64,000 bases of DNA, from the NCBI RefSeq assembly GCF_040530035.1, contig NZ_JBEWCD010000002.1, forward strand, positions 1,550,001-1,614,000. The letters are read 5' to 3'. The notes below the pieces were generated by a model. That model searched no databases. It was not told the origin of the DNA and saw only the letters and a program-made list of their open reading frames with translations. Position numbers and translations under genes: made by a program. Below, piece by piece: positions 9,612 to 18,065 of this stretch (the stretch's first letter is position 1; each line of letters opens with the position of its first letter). Source of the stretch: Roseibium sp. HPY-6 (GTDB lineage: Bacteria > Pseudomonadota > Alphaproteobacteria > Rhizobiales > Stappiaceae).

Positions 9612-10358
9612 TCAGTAGCCGTTACCGCGGAAGAATTCGCGGATAAATGTTCTCGCCAGGATCTTGAGGTCGAGCGTGAGACTTTGCTTCTCCAAGTAAG
9701 CGAGATCATGCTCCAGCCGCATCCGCGCGGAAAGTGCGTCTGCGGTTTCTCCACGATACCCGTTGACTTGCGCAAGACCCGTAATGCCGGGGCGCGCCAG
9801 ATGGCGATCCATATATCTTGAATCGAACTTCTCGTAAGCTATTCCCGCTGCCAACATACCTGGTACATGGGGACGTGGACCGACCAGCGACATATCCCCT
9901 TTCAGGACGTTCACCAGCTGCGGCAGTTCGTCGAAATTGCTGCGGCGCAGAAAATTTCCGACGGCCGTCACGCGCGGGTCATTCGAGACGGTTTGCGAGA
10001 CGCCCGTTCCGTCGCACATATGATCGTGCATTGTCCGGAATTTGAAGATCGTAAAGCGCTCGCCGTTCAAGCCGTATCTTTCCTGGCGGAAGATAATCGG
10101 GCCCCGGCTTGTGAACTTGACGGCAACGGCGATCATAGCAAGAAGCGGTGCCAGAAGGATCAAGCCCGTTCCTGCGCCAACCACGTCGACAAATCGTTTC
10201 AGAACAGACGGTTTGCGGGCCTCGACCCGCCGAGATATCTGCGGGGCGTTGTCCTGGCCAAAATGGAATGAATTTAATTTGATATTGTTTGTTTTATCGA
10301 TATTACGGCACTGGTTGTCACCGGCATATCTAAGAGTTTTGTTCGCCAAGCGTCGCAA
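9612..10358 (-). CDS. exopolysaccharide sugar transferase (ExoY/WcaJ-type polyprenyl-phosphate sugar-1-P transferase)
   Basis: This 248-residue bacterial sugar transferase probably moves a sugar-1-phosphate onto undecaprenyl phosphate to start polysaccharide repeat synthesis at the inner membrane. An N-terminal hydrophobic helix at about residues 55-80 ([22 protein letters not shown]) is followed by the family core: [38 protein letters not shown] and [17 protein letters not shown]. It most resembles the short ExoY type rather than the long WcaJ type. The start is TTG at 10358, since no ATG is available upstream of the conserved region. It lies downstream of ugd, which supplies UDP-glucuronate. 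Confidence 0.88.
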   Translation of the reverse strand: MRRLANKTLRYAGDNQCRNIDKTNNIKLNSFHFGQDNAPQISRRVEARKPSVLKRFVDVVGAGTGLILLAPLLAMIAVAVKFTSRGPIIFRQERYGLNGERFTIFKFRTMHDHMCDGTGVSQTVSNDPRVTAVGNFLRRSNFDELPQLVNVLKGDMSLVGPRPHVPGMLAAGIAYEKFDSRYMDRHLARPGITGLAQVNGYRGETADALSARMRLEHDLAYLEKQSLTLDLKILARTFIREFFRGNGY

Positions 10359-10576
10359 GCCTCAAGCCTATGATTGTGGATCGATAGGTAGCGCCCAAAC
10401 AACCTAGCGGATCTTTTTTGCGTCACCGCCGCATCGTTAACGGATGGTGAACGAGAAACGTAAAATCCCTGCTTATTGCTGGACTTGTTAGCATCTCGAT
10501 TCAGCCGCCGCAACGCCCGAGATCGCTTCAGTTGTTAAAATTTATGTAATAATTCGTTTAACAAGTTTGACTTTGA

Positions 10577-10598
10577 GCGCCGCATTCAGCTGCGGCGC
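10577..10598 (-). terminator. GC-rich hairpin downstream of ugd
   Basis: GCGCCGCA and TGCGGCGC form an 8-bp stem with a 6-base loop, 19 bases beyond the ugd stop on the minus strand. The following minus-strand bases are only moderately T-rich. It is a plausible terminator or processing hairpin between ugd and the sugar transferase gene. Confidence 0.45.
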
Positions 10599-10616
10599 TG
10601 ATCGCAATGGCGGCGT

Positions 10617-11924
10617 TCAGTAGCTGCGTCCGACGCTGGTGTATTCAAATCCACGCGTCAGCATATAGTCGGGTGTATAGATGTTCCGCAGATCCACCAC
10701 CTTGGGGGCTTTGAGCAGCGTCTTTACCCGATCGAGATCGAGTGCACGGAACTGATCCCATTCGGTGACAATAACGACAACGTCGGCGTTTTCGATCGCG
10801 TGGTAAGGACCGTCGCAGAACAGCACATCGGACATCATGCTTGCCGCTTCATGCATGCTTGCTGGATCGTATGCACGAATGGTCGCACCGGCCGCCTGCA
10901 GTTTTTCGACGATGTCGATGCTCGGCGCTTCGCGCATGTCATCGGTATTCGGCTTGAAGGCAAGACCCAGGAGCGCGATCGTTTTGCCTTTCACATCACC
11001 GCCCATGAAGTTGATGACTTTGTCAGCCATCTTCTTTTTGCGCTCTGCGTTCACCTCGATGACCGAATCGACGATTTTCAGATCCGATTTGGCATCTGCG
11101 GCGATCTTTGACAGGGCGAGGGTATCCTTTGGGAAGCAGGAGCCGCCATACCCCGGACCGGCGTGAAGAAATTTCGATCCGATACGATTATCAAGACCTA
11201 TACCGCGGGACACTTCCTGGACGTTCGCGCCAACACTTTCGCACAAATCGGCAATTTCGTTGATGAACGTGATCTTGACCGCAAGGAAAGCGTTCGAGGC
11301 GTACTTGATAAGCTCGGACGTCCGTCTCTTCGTAACGATAATCGGCGTTTCGTTGAGATAAAGCGGGCGGTAAAGCTCGCGCATCACTTCAACGGCCCTT
11401 TCACTTTCCGTTCCAACGACAACCCTGTCGGGCCGCTTGAAATCGTTGATTGCAGCGCCTTCGCGAAGGAATTCCGGATTGGAAACCACTGCAAATTCAG
11501 CGTTCGGATTGGTCTTGCGAATGATATCCTCAACCTCGTCGCCGGTGCCGACCGGAACGGTGGATTTGGTGATAATGACGGTGAAACCTTCGATGAGACC
11601 CGCGATTTCCTCCGCTGCCGCATAGACGTAGGAGAGATCTGCGTGCCCGTCGCCCCGGCGCGTCGGAGTTCCGACCGCAATGAACACTGCGTCGGCAGTT
11701 CGGATTGCTTCGGCTGGGTCTGTTGTGAAAAAGAGCCGCTCTTCGTCGACGTTCTTCGCAACAAGCTCCTGCAAACCCGGCTCGTAGATCGGAATTTGAC
11801 CGTTGTTCAGGGAGTCAATTTTTGTCGTGTCTTTATCAATGCAGGTCACGACGTGACCAAAATCGGCAAAACATGTTCCGGATACGAGACCGACATAACC
11901 GGTCCCAATCATTGCAACGCGCAT
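10617..11924 (-). CDS. ugd: UDP-glucose 6-dehydrogenase
   Basis: This enzyme oxidises UDP-glucose to UDP-glucuronate with NAD, a precursor for exopolysaccharide or capsule. The 435-residue protein shows the N-terminal Rossmann motif MIGTGYVGLVSG, the linker EFLREGAAINDF, and the catalytic cysteine region GGSCFPKDT. The C-terminal UDP-binding domain contains LLGLAFKPNTDDMREAPS. Length and motifs match the bacterial single-chain family. It shares a strand with the downstream sugar transferase, so the two probably form a polysaccharide unit. Confidence 0.96.
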   Translation of the reverse strand: MRVAMIGTGYVGLVSGTCFADFGHVVTCIDKDTTKIDSLNNGQIPIYEPGLQELVAKNVDEERLFFTTDPAEAIRTADAVFIAVGTPTRRGDGHADLSYVYAAAEEIAGLIEGFTVIITKSTVPVGTGDEVEDIIRKTNPNAEFAVVSNPEFLREGAAINDFKRPDRVVVGTESERAVEVMRELYRPLYLNETPIIVTKRRTSELIKYASNAFLAVKITFINEIADLCESVGANVQEVSRGIGLDNRIGSKFLHAGPGYGGSCFPKDTLALSKIAADAKSDLKIVDSVIEVNAERKKKMADKVINFMGGDVKGKTIALLGLAFKPNTDDMREAPSIDIVEKLQAAGATIRAYDPASMHEAASMMSDVLFCDGPYHAIENADVVVIVTEWDQFRALDLDRVKTLLKAPKVVDLRNIYTPDYMLTRGFEYTSVGRSY

Positions 11925-11989
11925 ATCAAATTTCCAGTTCTAAATGCAGACCCGGCAAACAGGGGATCAAAAGCATCTCGATTTGTTGG

Positions 11990-12005
11990 GCAGCTTTAAA
12001 GCTGC
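11990..12005. promoter_or_regulatory. perfect 16-bp palindrome upstream of ugd
   Basis: GCAGCTTTAAAGCTGC is a perfect 16-base palindrome located 66 bases upstream of the ugd start codon, in the 180-base gap between urtE and ugd. Its position suits an operator for ugd. No factor is identified. Confidence 0.4.
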
Positions 12006-12104
12006 ACAGCCCCTAGCACGACTGGAGATCCCATTTCTACCCATAAAGGGGGCTGGAACCGCATTGCTGCGCCTTATGGTTTCCAAGGGTTCGCTCTGGC
12101 GGAG

Positions 12105-12800
12105 TTAAACCGTGAGGTAGCGCCGGACCTCGTTTTCCGAAAGGTCGGTGCCTGTACCGGAAAGAACGATCTCACCGCGATCCATCACAGCATAGGTATC
12201 GGCCAGGTCGCGCGCGAACTCGAAATACTGTTCAACGAGAACGATTGCCATCGTGCCCTGATCCCGGAGCCAGGCGATTGCGCGGCCGATGTCCTTGATG
12301 ATGGATGGCTGAATGCCCTCGGTCGGTTCGTCCAACACGAGCAGCTTTGGCCGGGTTACCAGGGCGCGCGCTATTGCAAGCTGTTGCTGCTGTCCGCCGG
12401 AAAGGTCTCCTCCACGACGGTTCAACATGTCTTTGAGAACCGGAAAAAGCTCATAAATCGTGTCGGGAATGAACCGCTCCTTGCGGCTGATCGGGGCAAA
12501 CCCCGTCTCGAGATTTTCCTTGACCGAAAGCAGCGGGAAAATTTCGCGTCCCTGAGGAACCACCGCAATCCCCTTGCGTGCGCGTGCATGTGCGGGCAGG
12601 GAAGAGATATCCGCTCCGTCCCACATGATTTTCCCGGCAGAGATGCCGTGCTGGCCGGCAACAGCCCGCAGGGTTGATGTCTTGCCGACACCGTTGCGGC
12701 CCATCAGACAGGTTACCTTGCCGGTTTCAGCAGTCAGCGAAACACCCTTGAGCGCCTGCGCTGCCCCGTAATAAAGGTCGATTTGTTCAACGTTCAGCAT
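12105..12800 (-). CDS. urtE: urea ABC transporter, ATP-binding protein UrtE
   Basis: This 231-residue LivF-type ATPase is the last gene of the urtABCDE urea uptake operon. Walker A is GRNGVGKTSTLRA, the signature is LSGGQQQQLAIARALV and Walker B is LLVLDEPTEGIQPSI. Family-specific UrtE features include the opening MLNVEQIDLYYGAAQALKGVS. It follows urtD with a 3-base gap. The assignment to urea rather than amino acids rests on the operon, especially UrtA and the long UrtB. Confidence 0.94.
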   Translation of the reverse strand: MLNVEQIDLYYGAAQALKGVSLTAETGKVTCLMGRNGVGKTSTLRAVAGQHGISAGKIMWDGADISSLPAHARARKGIAVVPQGREIFPLLSVKENLETGFAPISRKERFIPDTIYELFPVLKDMLNRRGGDLSGGQQQQLAIARALVTRPKLLVLDEPTEGIQPSIIKDIGRAIAWLRDQGTMAIVLVEQYFEFARDLADTYAVMDRGEIVLSGTGTDLSENEVRRYLTV

Positions 12801-12803
12801 GGC

Positions 12804-13550
12804 TCAGCGTCCCAGATAGACTTCGACAACCCGCTCATTTGCGGACACATGATCAAGCGAGCCTTCGGCCAGCACGGAGCCCTCGTGAAGAACGGTGACT
12901 TTCACACCGAGCGAACGCACGAACACCATGTCATGCTCGACCACAACAACCGAATGATCCTTGGCGATATCCTTCAGGAGCTCTGCTGTCTCTGCGGTTT
13001 CGGCGTCCGTCATTCCGGCGGCGGGTTCGTCCACCAGGAGAAGTTTCGGATCCTGGGCAAGCAGCATGCCGATCTCAAGCCACTGTTTTTGCCCGTGGCT
13101 GAGATTTGCGGCAAGTTCGCTGCGTTTGTCGCTGAGCCTGATCAGGTCCAGGAGTTGGTTGATGCGCGTTTTTTCGCCGCCTGTGATCACGTGAAACAAC
13201 GTTGCGAAAGGACCGCGGGGTGCCTTTAGAGCCAGTTCCAGATTGTCCCAGACCGTATGGCTTTCAAAAACGGTCGGTTTTTGAAACTTGCGGCCGATGC
13301 CGAGTTCGGCGATCGATGCCTCGTCTTCGCCTGTAAGATCAATGGTGCCGTTGAAGAAAACCTCGCCGCTGTCGGGCCGCGTCTTTCCTGTAATCACATC
13401 CATCATGGTTGTCTTGCCGGCGCCATTGGGTCCGATGATGGCACGCATTTCGCCCGGGGCAACGGTCAGCGAGAGTTCGTTGAGTGCCTTGAAACCGTCA
13501 AAGGCAACCGAGACGCCGTCGAGATAAAGCAGGCTTGTTGCTCTGGTCAT
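12804..13550 (-). CDS. urtD: urea ABC transporter, ATP-binding protein UrtD
   Basis: A LivG-type ATPase of 248 residues from the ATG at 13550, beginning MTRATSLLYLDGVSVAF. The frame is open further upstream, but that stretch overlaps urtC and looks non-native. Walker A is GPNGAGKTTMMDV, the signature is LSHGQKQWLEIGM and Walker B is LLLVDEPAAGMTDAE. The LSHGQKQWLEIGMLL variant is characteristic of UrtD. It starts 4 bases after the urtC stop. Confidence 0.94.
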   Translation of the reverse strand: MTRATSLLYLDGVSVAFDGFKALNELSLTVAPGEMRAIIGPNGAGKTTMMDVITGKTRPDSGEVFFNGTIDLTGEDEASIAELGIGRKFQKPTVFESHTVWDNLELALKAPRGPFATLFHVITGGEKTRINQLLDLIRLSDKRSELAANLSHGQKQWLEIGMLLAQDPKLLLVDEPAAGMTDAETAETAELLKDIAKDHSVVVVEHDMVFVRSLGVKVTVLHEGSVLAEGSLDHVSANERVVEVYLGR

Positions 13551-13554
13551 GATC

Positions 13555-14793
13555 TCACTCCGCAGGCTGGGGGTGGGCTGCGCCGGCACGCGACGTTGCC
13601 GGTGGCGGCTCCGACAGATTGGCCTGCGCTGCCGGAGACTGCGGCGGCTGCGCCGGCGGATCACCGGAGCCTTCTCCGAAATCGGAAGAGATCTTGCGCT
13701 GGCGCAGTGCCGTCCAGCCGTCACTGACGGTTCCGACGATCCCCTTCGGCAGGAAGAGCGTCACGAATACGAAGAGACCACCCAGAGCAAAGAGCCAGAT
13801 GTCCGGAAGCGCGGCGGTGAACCACGTCTTAGCGAAGTTGACCAGAACAGCACCGAGGACCGCACCGACCAGAGTTCCCCGGCCGCCGACAGCAACCCAG
13901 ATAACCACCTCGATGGAATTGGCCGGTGCGAATTCTCCGGGGTTGATGATGCCGACCTGCGGTACGTAGAGCGCGCCGGCAACGCCGGCCATCATGGCCG
14001 AGAGCGTCCAGACGAAGAGTTTGTAGTGCTCAACCCGGTAGCCCAGAAAGCGCGTCCGGCTTTCCGCATCGCGTACCGCAACCAGAACCTTGCCGAGCTT
14101 GGACCGCGTGATCGACCGGCAGATCAGGAAGCAGAGGACCAGCGCCAGGCCAGAGGCTGCAAACAGCCCGGCGCGGGTCGTGTCGGCTTGGATGTCGAAG
14201 CCGAGAATGTCCTTGAAATCCGTCAGGCCGTTGTTGCCGCCAAAGCCCATGTCGTTGCGGAAAAACGCGAGCAGCAGGGCATAGGTCAGGGCCTGGGTGA
14301 TGATTGAGAGATAGACACCGGTGACCCGGGAGCGGAATGCGAACCAGCCGAAGATAAAGGCAAGCAGCCCTGGAACGAGCAATACCATGAGGGCTGCGAA
14401 CCAGAACATGTCGAAGCCATACCAGTACCAGGGCAGTTCCTGCCAATTCAGAAAGACCATGAAGTCAGGCAGGATCGGATCGCCGTAGACGCCACGTGTT
14501 CCTATCTGGCGCATCAGGTACATGCCCATGGCGTAGCCGCCTAGGGCGAAGAATGCAGCATGGCCGAGCGAAAGAATGCCGCAATACCCCCAGACCAGAT
14601 CGACCGCCAGGGCGAGCAGGGCGTAGGTCAGGTATTTGCCCATGAGCGTGACCGCATAGGTCGGAACGTGAAAGGGCGAACCTTCCGGCACGAAAAGATT
14701 GCAGACCGGCACCAGGATGATCGCGGCAGCCATGATCGCCAGGAACACGCCTGCGCGGGCATCCATGGCGCGAAAGAGGAATGACGACATCAT
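13555..14793 (-). CDS. urtC: urea ABC transporter permease UrtC
   Basis: This 412-residue LivM-type inner-membrane permease has about nine to ten hydrophobic helices. It contains YCGILSLGHAAFFALGGYAMGMYL and the cytoplasmic loop KLGKVLVAVRDAESRTRFLGY, the EAA-like coupling region. The C-terminus carries a roughly 45-residue Pro/Ala-rich tail after the last helix (PPAQPPQSPAAQ...), probably cytoplasmic and disordered. Its ATG overlaps the urtB stop by 4 bases, indicating translational coupling. Confidence 0.94.
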   Translation of the reverse strand: MMSSFLFRAMDARAGVFLAIMAAAIILVPVCNLFVPEGSPFHVPTYAVTLMGKYLTYALLALAVDLVWGYCGILSLGHAAFFALGGYAMGMYLMRQIGTRGVYGDPILPDFMVFLNWQELPWYWYGFDMFWFAALMVLLVPGLLAFIFGWFAFRSRVTGVYLSIITQALTYALLLAFFRNDMGFGGNNGLTDFKDILGFDIQADTTRAGLFAASGLALVLCFLICRSITRSKLGKVLVAVRDAESRTRFLGYRVEHYKLFVWTLSAMMAGVAGALYVPQVGIINPGEFAPANSIEVVIWVAVGGRGTLVGAVLGAVLVNFAKTWFTAALPDIWLFALGGLFVFVTLFLPKGIVGTVSDGWTALRQRKISSDFGEGSGDPPAQPPQSPAAQANLSEPPPATSRAGAAHPQPAE

Positions 14794-16409
14794 GCTTCCA
14801 CTGCCCGGCCCTTGAGGGCGAAGAGACCCCGTGGACGCTTTTGGATAAAGAGGATGATGAAGACGAGGACGAAGATCTTGCCGAGAACGGCGCCCGCATA
14901 GGGTTCAAGGAACTTGTTGACCACGCCGAGGGTCATGGCGCCCACAAGCGTTCCCCAGAGATTTCCGACACCACCGAAGACAACGACCATGAAGCTGTCG
15001 ATGATGTAGCCCTGGCCGAGGTTGGGCGAGACATTGTCGATCTGCGAGAGCGCGACACCGGCGATACCTGCAATCCCGGACCCGAGGCCGAATGTCAGCG
15101 CGTCGATCCAGGGCGTCCGGATACCCATGGAAGCGGCCATGCGTCTGTTCTGGGTTACCGCTCGCGTGTAAAGGCCAAATGGTGTTTTCTTCAGGACTAG
15201 CATCAGGCCGGCGAAGACCAGAAGCGCAAACACGATTATCCACATGCGGTTATAGGTGATCGTCATCTGGCCCAGCTCGAACGCACCGGACATCCAGTCG
15301 GGGTTGCCGACTTCACGGTTCGTCGGTCCAAACAGCGATCTGACCGCCTGTTGCAGAATAAGTGAGATGCCCCAGGTCGCCAGCAGCGTTTCAAGCGGGC
15401 GCCCGTAGAGCCAGCGGATAACGCCCCTTTCGATCGCGACGCCGATCAGTCCTGACGTCAGAAAGGCGAGGGGAAGGGCAATAAAGAGCGAATAGTCAAA
15501 CAAGCCCGGTGCGGATGTCCGGATCAGCTCCTGCACGACAAACGTCGTGTAAGCGCCGATCATCACCATTTCCCCGTGGGCCATGTTGATCACGCCCATC
15601 ACGCCGAATGTGATGGCGAGGCCAATGGCCGCCAGCAGAAGGACCGAACCGAGAGATAGCCCGTACCAGATATTCTGGGCTGAATCCCAGGCTGCGATTG
15701 ACTTTTCGATGCTGGTAACAGCGCCAGCTGCTGCTTCCTGAACGGCACCCTCGGAATTGGCCCTGACATTGATCAAAAGAGACAGTGCACTCCGGTTGCC
15801 CATCTCGTTAAGTGTTTCGACGGCTGCGAGCTTTTGAGCTTCTTCAAGGTCGGAATTCAGGACCGCCGCGGCGCGAGCCTGTTCCATCACGCGACGGACT
15901 GCGTCGTCCGTTTCTGCTGCGATCGCCGTGTCGAGCGCCTCGATGCTCTCGGGATCCTGCGCTTTGAAGACAGCTTCGGCCGCCGCGCGGCGCACCTTTG
16001 GATCGGAAGCCATGAGCGTCAGCGATCCGAGCGCTGAACGGATGACACGCCGCAGCTTGTTGTTGACCTTGATTTTCTTGACGTCCCGGCGCCCGGCTTC
16101 ACCCTCAGCTTCCAGCGTCAGCGGATCGGTGAGTTTATAGGACTTGCCGACCTTCTCGGTAATGAACACCTGGCCGTCTGATTTCCTGAAGAAAAGATCG
16201 CCTTCACCGAGCGCTCTGAGTGCCGGGGCAACGGCCGGGTCGCCGGTTGCGACCAGCGCGCCGATCTGCTGCTCCGTCTCGGCATATTTTCCCTTGGCCA
16301 GTTCGTTGATCAACGGACGGAGTGTCTCGGTGTCGCTTTGCGCGAATGCCGGAGTGGCGAGACCGGCAATGAAGCTCAACAGCAAAAGAAGCGATCTAAG
16401 CAATGGCAT
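14790..16409 (-). CDS. urtB: urea ABC transporter permease UrtB
   Basis: This 539-residue LivH-type permease has the long N-terminal extension typical of UrtB. The start at 16409 gives a signal peptide (MPLLRSLLLLLSFIAGLATPAFAQ). About 200 residues of helical, HEAT-like repeat sequence follow (for example GDPAVAPALRALGEG, DPKVRRAAAEAVFKA), then the membrane domain from about residue 240 with INMAHGEMVMIGAY. The extension distinguishes it from amino-acid permeases and supports the urea assignment. A 168-base gap with a strong hairpin separates it from urtA. Confidence 0.93.
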   Translation of the reverse strand: MPLLRSLLLLLSFIAGLATPAFAQSDTETLRPLINELAKGKYAETEQQIGALVATGDPAVAPALRALGEGDLFFRKSDGQVFITEKVGKSYKLTDPLTLEAEGEAGRRDVKKIKVNNKLRRVIRSALGSLTLMASDPKVRRAAAEAVFKAQDPESIEALDTAIAAETDDAVRRVMEQARAAAVLNSDLEEAQKLAAVETLNEMGNRSALSLLINVRANSEGAVQEAAAGAVTSIEKSIAAWDSAQNIWYGLSLGSVLLLAAIGLAITFGVMGVINMAHGEMVMIGAYTTFVVQELIRTSAPGLFDYSLFIALPLAFLTSGLIGVAIERGVIRWLYGRPLETLLATWGISLILQQAVRSLFGPTNREVGNPDWMSGAFELGQMTITYNRMWIIVFALLVFAGLMLVLKKTPFGLYTRAVTQNRRMAASMGIRTPWIDALTFGLGSGIAGIAGVALSQIDNVSPNLGQGYIIDSFMVVVFGGVGNLWGTLVGAMTLGVVNKFLEPYAGAVLGKIFVLVFIILFIQKRPRGLFALKGRAVEA

Positions 16410-16542
16410 GTTTGTGTGCCCTGTTTGTTGTCTGCCTTTTGACAACTTTGGGTTCAATTTCGGGAGTTCGCCTCACACCCGACTCTTGACCGTGGAAGGC
16501 AGTCATCGAGCGTGAGGCCGGTTCGCTTGGTGCGCTTGAACT

Positions 16543-16567
16543 GGAGCGGGCTCAGGAAGCCCGCTCC
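16543..16567 (-). terminator. strong hairpin between urtA and urtB
   Basis: GGAGCGGGCT and AGCCCGCTCC form a perfect 10-bp stem with a 5-base loop, just after the urtA stop on the minus strand. There is no long T-run. It is likely a partial terminator or 3' stabiliser that keeps binding-protein mRNA more abundant than the permease mRNA. Confidence 0.6.
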
Positions 16568-16577
16568 GTCTCCTCCC

Positions 16578-17861
16578 TTAAGACCCGGAGCCGCTGCACT
16601 TGCCGGTTGCGGTGTTAAAGTTGCCGCAGGACAAAGGCGCACGCCAGTCGGAGATCAGGTCCTTAGAACCGTCCAGGTAATCCGACCATGCATCGCCAAC
16701 CACCAGACCGGAGGTTTCCCAGACGGTTTCGAACTGTCCGTCGTCCTGGATCTCGCCGATCAGGACCGGCTTGGTGATGTGGTGGTTCGGCATCATTGCA
16801 GAGTAACCGCCCGTCAGGTTCGGCACGGATACGCCGACAATTGCGTCGATAACGGCGTCTGCGTCGGTCGTGCCTGCTTTTTCGACGGCCTTGACCCACA
16901 TGTTGAAGCCGATGAAATGCGCTTCCATCGGATCGTTGGTCACACGGTCTTCGTCACCGATGAATGCGTGCCAGGCGTCGATGAAGTCGGCATTGATGTC
17001 GGTGTCGGCGGACTGGAAGTAGTTCCATGCAGCCAGGTGGCCGACGAGCGGTCCGGTGTCGAGACCGGCAAGTTCTTCTTCACCAACAGAGAAGGCAACG
17101 ACCGGAATGTCTTCCGCCTTGATACCGGCGTTTGCGAGTTCCTTGTAGAACGGGACGTTCGCGTCACCGTTGATGGTGGACACAACAGCGGTCTTTTTGC
17201 CAGCCGAACCGAAAGTCTTGATGTCGGAGACGATCGTCTGCCAATCGGAATGTCCGAACGGCGTGTAGTTGATCATGATGTCTTCTTCAGCAACACCCTT
17301 GGATTTCAGGTAGGCTTCCAGGATCTTGTTGGTCGTGCGCGGATAGACATAGTCGGTACCGGCCAGGACCCAGCGCTCGACGCCTTCTTCATTCATGAGA
17401 TAGTCAACAGCGGGGATCGCCTGCTGGTTTGGAGCCGCGCCCGTGTAGAAGACGTTCCGCTGGGATTCTTCACCCTCATACTGCACCGGATAGAACAGCA
17501 GGGAGTTCAGTTCTTCAAAAACCGGAAGAACGGACTTGCGCGACACGGATGTCCAGGCACCGAACACGGCGTCGACTTCGTTCACTTCGATCAGTTCGCG
17601 TGCCTTTTCAGCAAAAAGCGGCCAATCCGAAGCCGGGTCGACGACAACCGCTTCAAGCTGTTTTCCAAGAAGGCCGCCTTTTTTGTTCTGCTCTTCGATG
17701 AGCATCAGCATGACGTCTTTCAGGGTCGTTTCCGAAATCGCCATGGTGCCTGACAGCGAATGGAGAACGCCGACCTTGATCGTGTCTTCCGCAAAGGCTC
17801 CGCCGATCATGGTGGACGCCATGAGGCCGGCCAGCGCGAATTTGGTGAATGCTTTTTTCAT
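16578..17861 (-). CDS. urtA: urea ABC transporter substrate-binding protein UrtA
   Basis: This periplasmic urea-binding protein has 427 residues from the ATG at 17861. It has a signal peptide (MKKAFTKFALAGLMASTMIGGAFA) followed by DTIKVGVLHSLSGTMAISE, the UrtA/AmiC signature. Further family landmarks are YPVQYEGEESQRNVFYTGAAPNQQ, FYPV and MPNHHITKPV. Two cysteines near the C-terminus (CGNFNTATGKC) may form a disulfide. The frame stays open about 300 bases upstream, but those residues look non-coding. It is the first gene of the operon, divergent from the transporter-kinase gene. Confidence 0.96.
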   Translation of the reverse strand: MKKAFTKFALAGLMASTMIGGAFAEDTIKVGVLHSLSGTMAISETTLKDVMLMLIEEQNKKGGLLGKQLEAVVVDPASDWPLFAEKARELIEVNEVDAVFGAWTSVSRKSVLPVFEELNSLLFYPVQYEGEESQRNVFYTGAAPNQQAIPAVDYLMNEEGVERWVLAGTDYVYPRTTNKILEAYLKSKGVAEEDIMINYTPFGHSDWQTIVSDIKTFGSAGKKTAVVSTINGDANVPFYKELANAGIKAEDIPVVAFSVGEEELAGLDTGPLVGHLAAWNYFQSADTDINADFIDAWHAFIGDEDRVTNDPMEAHFIGFNMWVKAVEKAGTTDADAVIDAIVGVSVPNLTGGYSAMMPNHHITKPVLIGEIQDDGQFETVWETSGLVVGDAWSDYLDGSKDLISDWRAPLSCGNFNTATGKCSGSGS

Positions 17862-17969
17862 ATGATTTCCCCTTGATAAAAAGACACCGGTTCCCCGCCG
17901 GTGCAGGACGGCTGGAAGGACTGCCGCCATCGGGGAGAGATCGTGCGCTGGAACCGCTGCGCCGCAACA

Positions 17970-17985
17970 TACGTCAATTGACGTA
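17970..17985. promoter_or_regulatory. perfect 16-bp palindrome in the urtA / transporter-kinase divergent promoter
   Basis: TACGTCAATTGACGTA is a perfect 16-base palindrome, 109 bases upstream of the urtA ATG and about 80 bases upstream of the kinase gene. The TACGT half-site resembles sites of NarL/FixJ-type regulators, so the LuxR-type response regulator at 21523 is a natural candidate ligand. That link is inference. A second small inverted repeat (CACCGG...CCGGTG, 17885-17903) lies in the urtA leader. Confidence 0.55.
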
Positions 17986-18065
17986 AGACGCCTTTCCTGC
18001 GCTTTGGCAGTGTGCACGCCGGTTCGGCACGAAATGTGCTGAGCAGGAACGCTTGTGCAAAAGAA

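Noticed and set aside
13551..13724. N-terminal extension of urtD
   Set aside because: Arg-rich residues overlapping the 3' end of urtC; the ATG at 13550 matches the family start.
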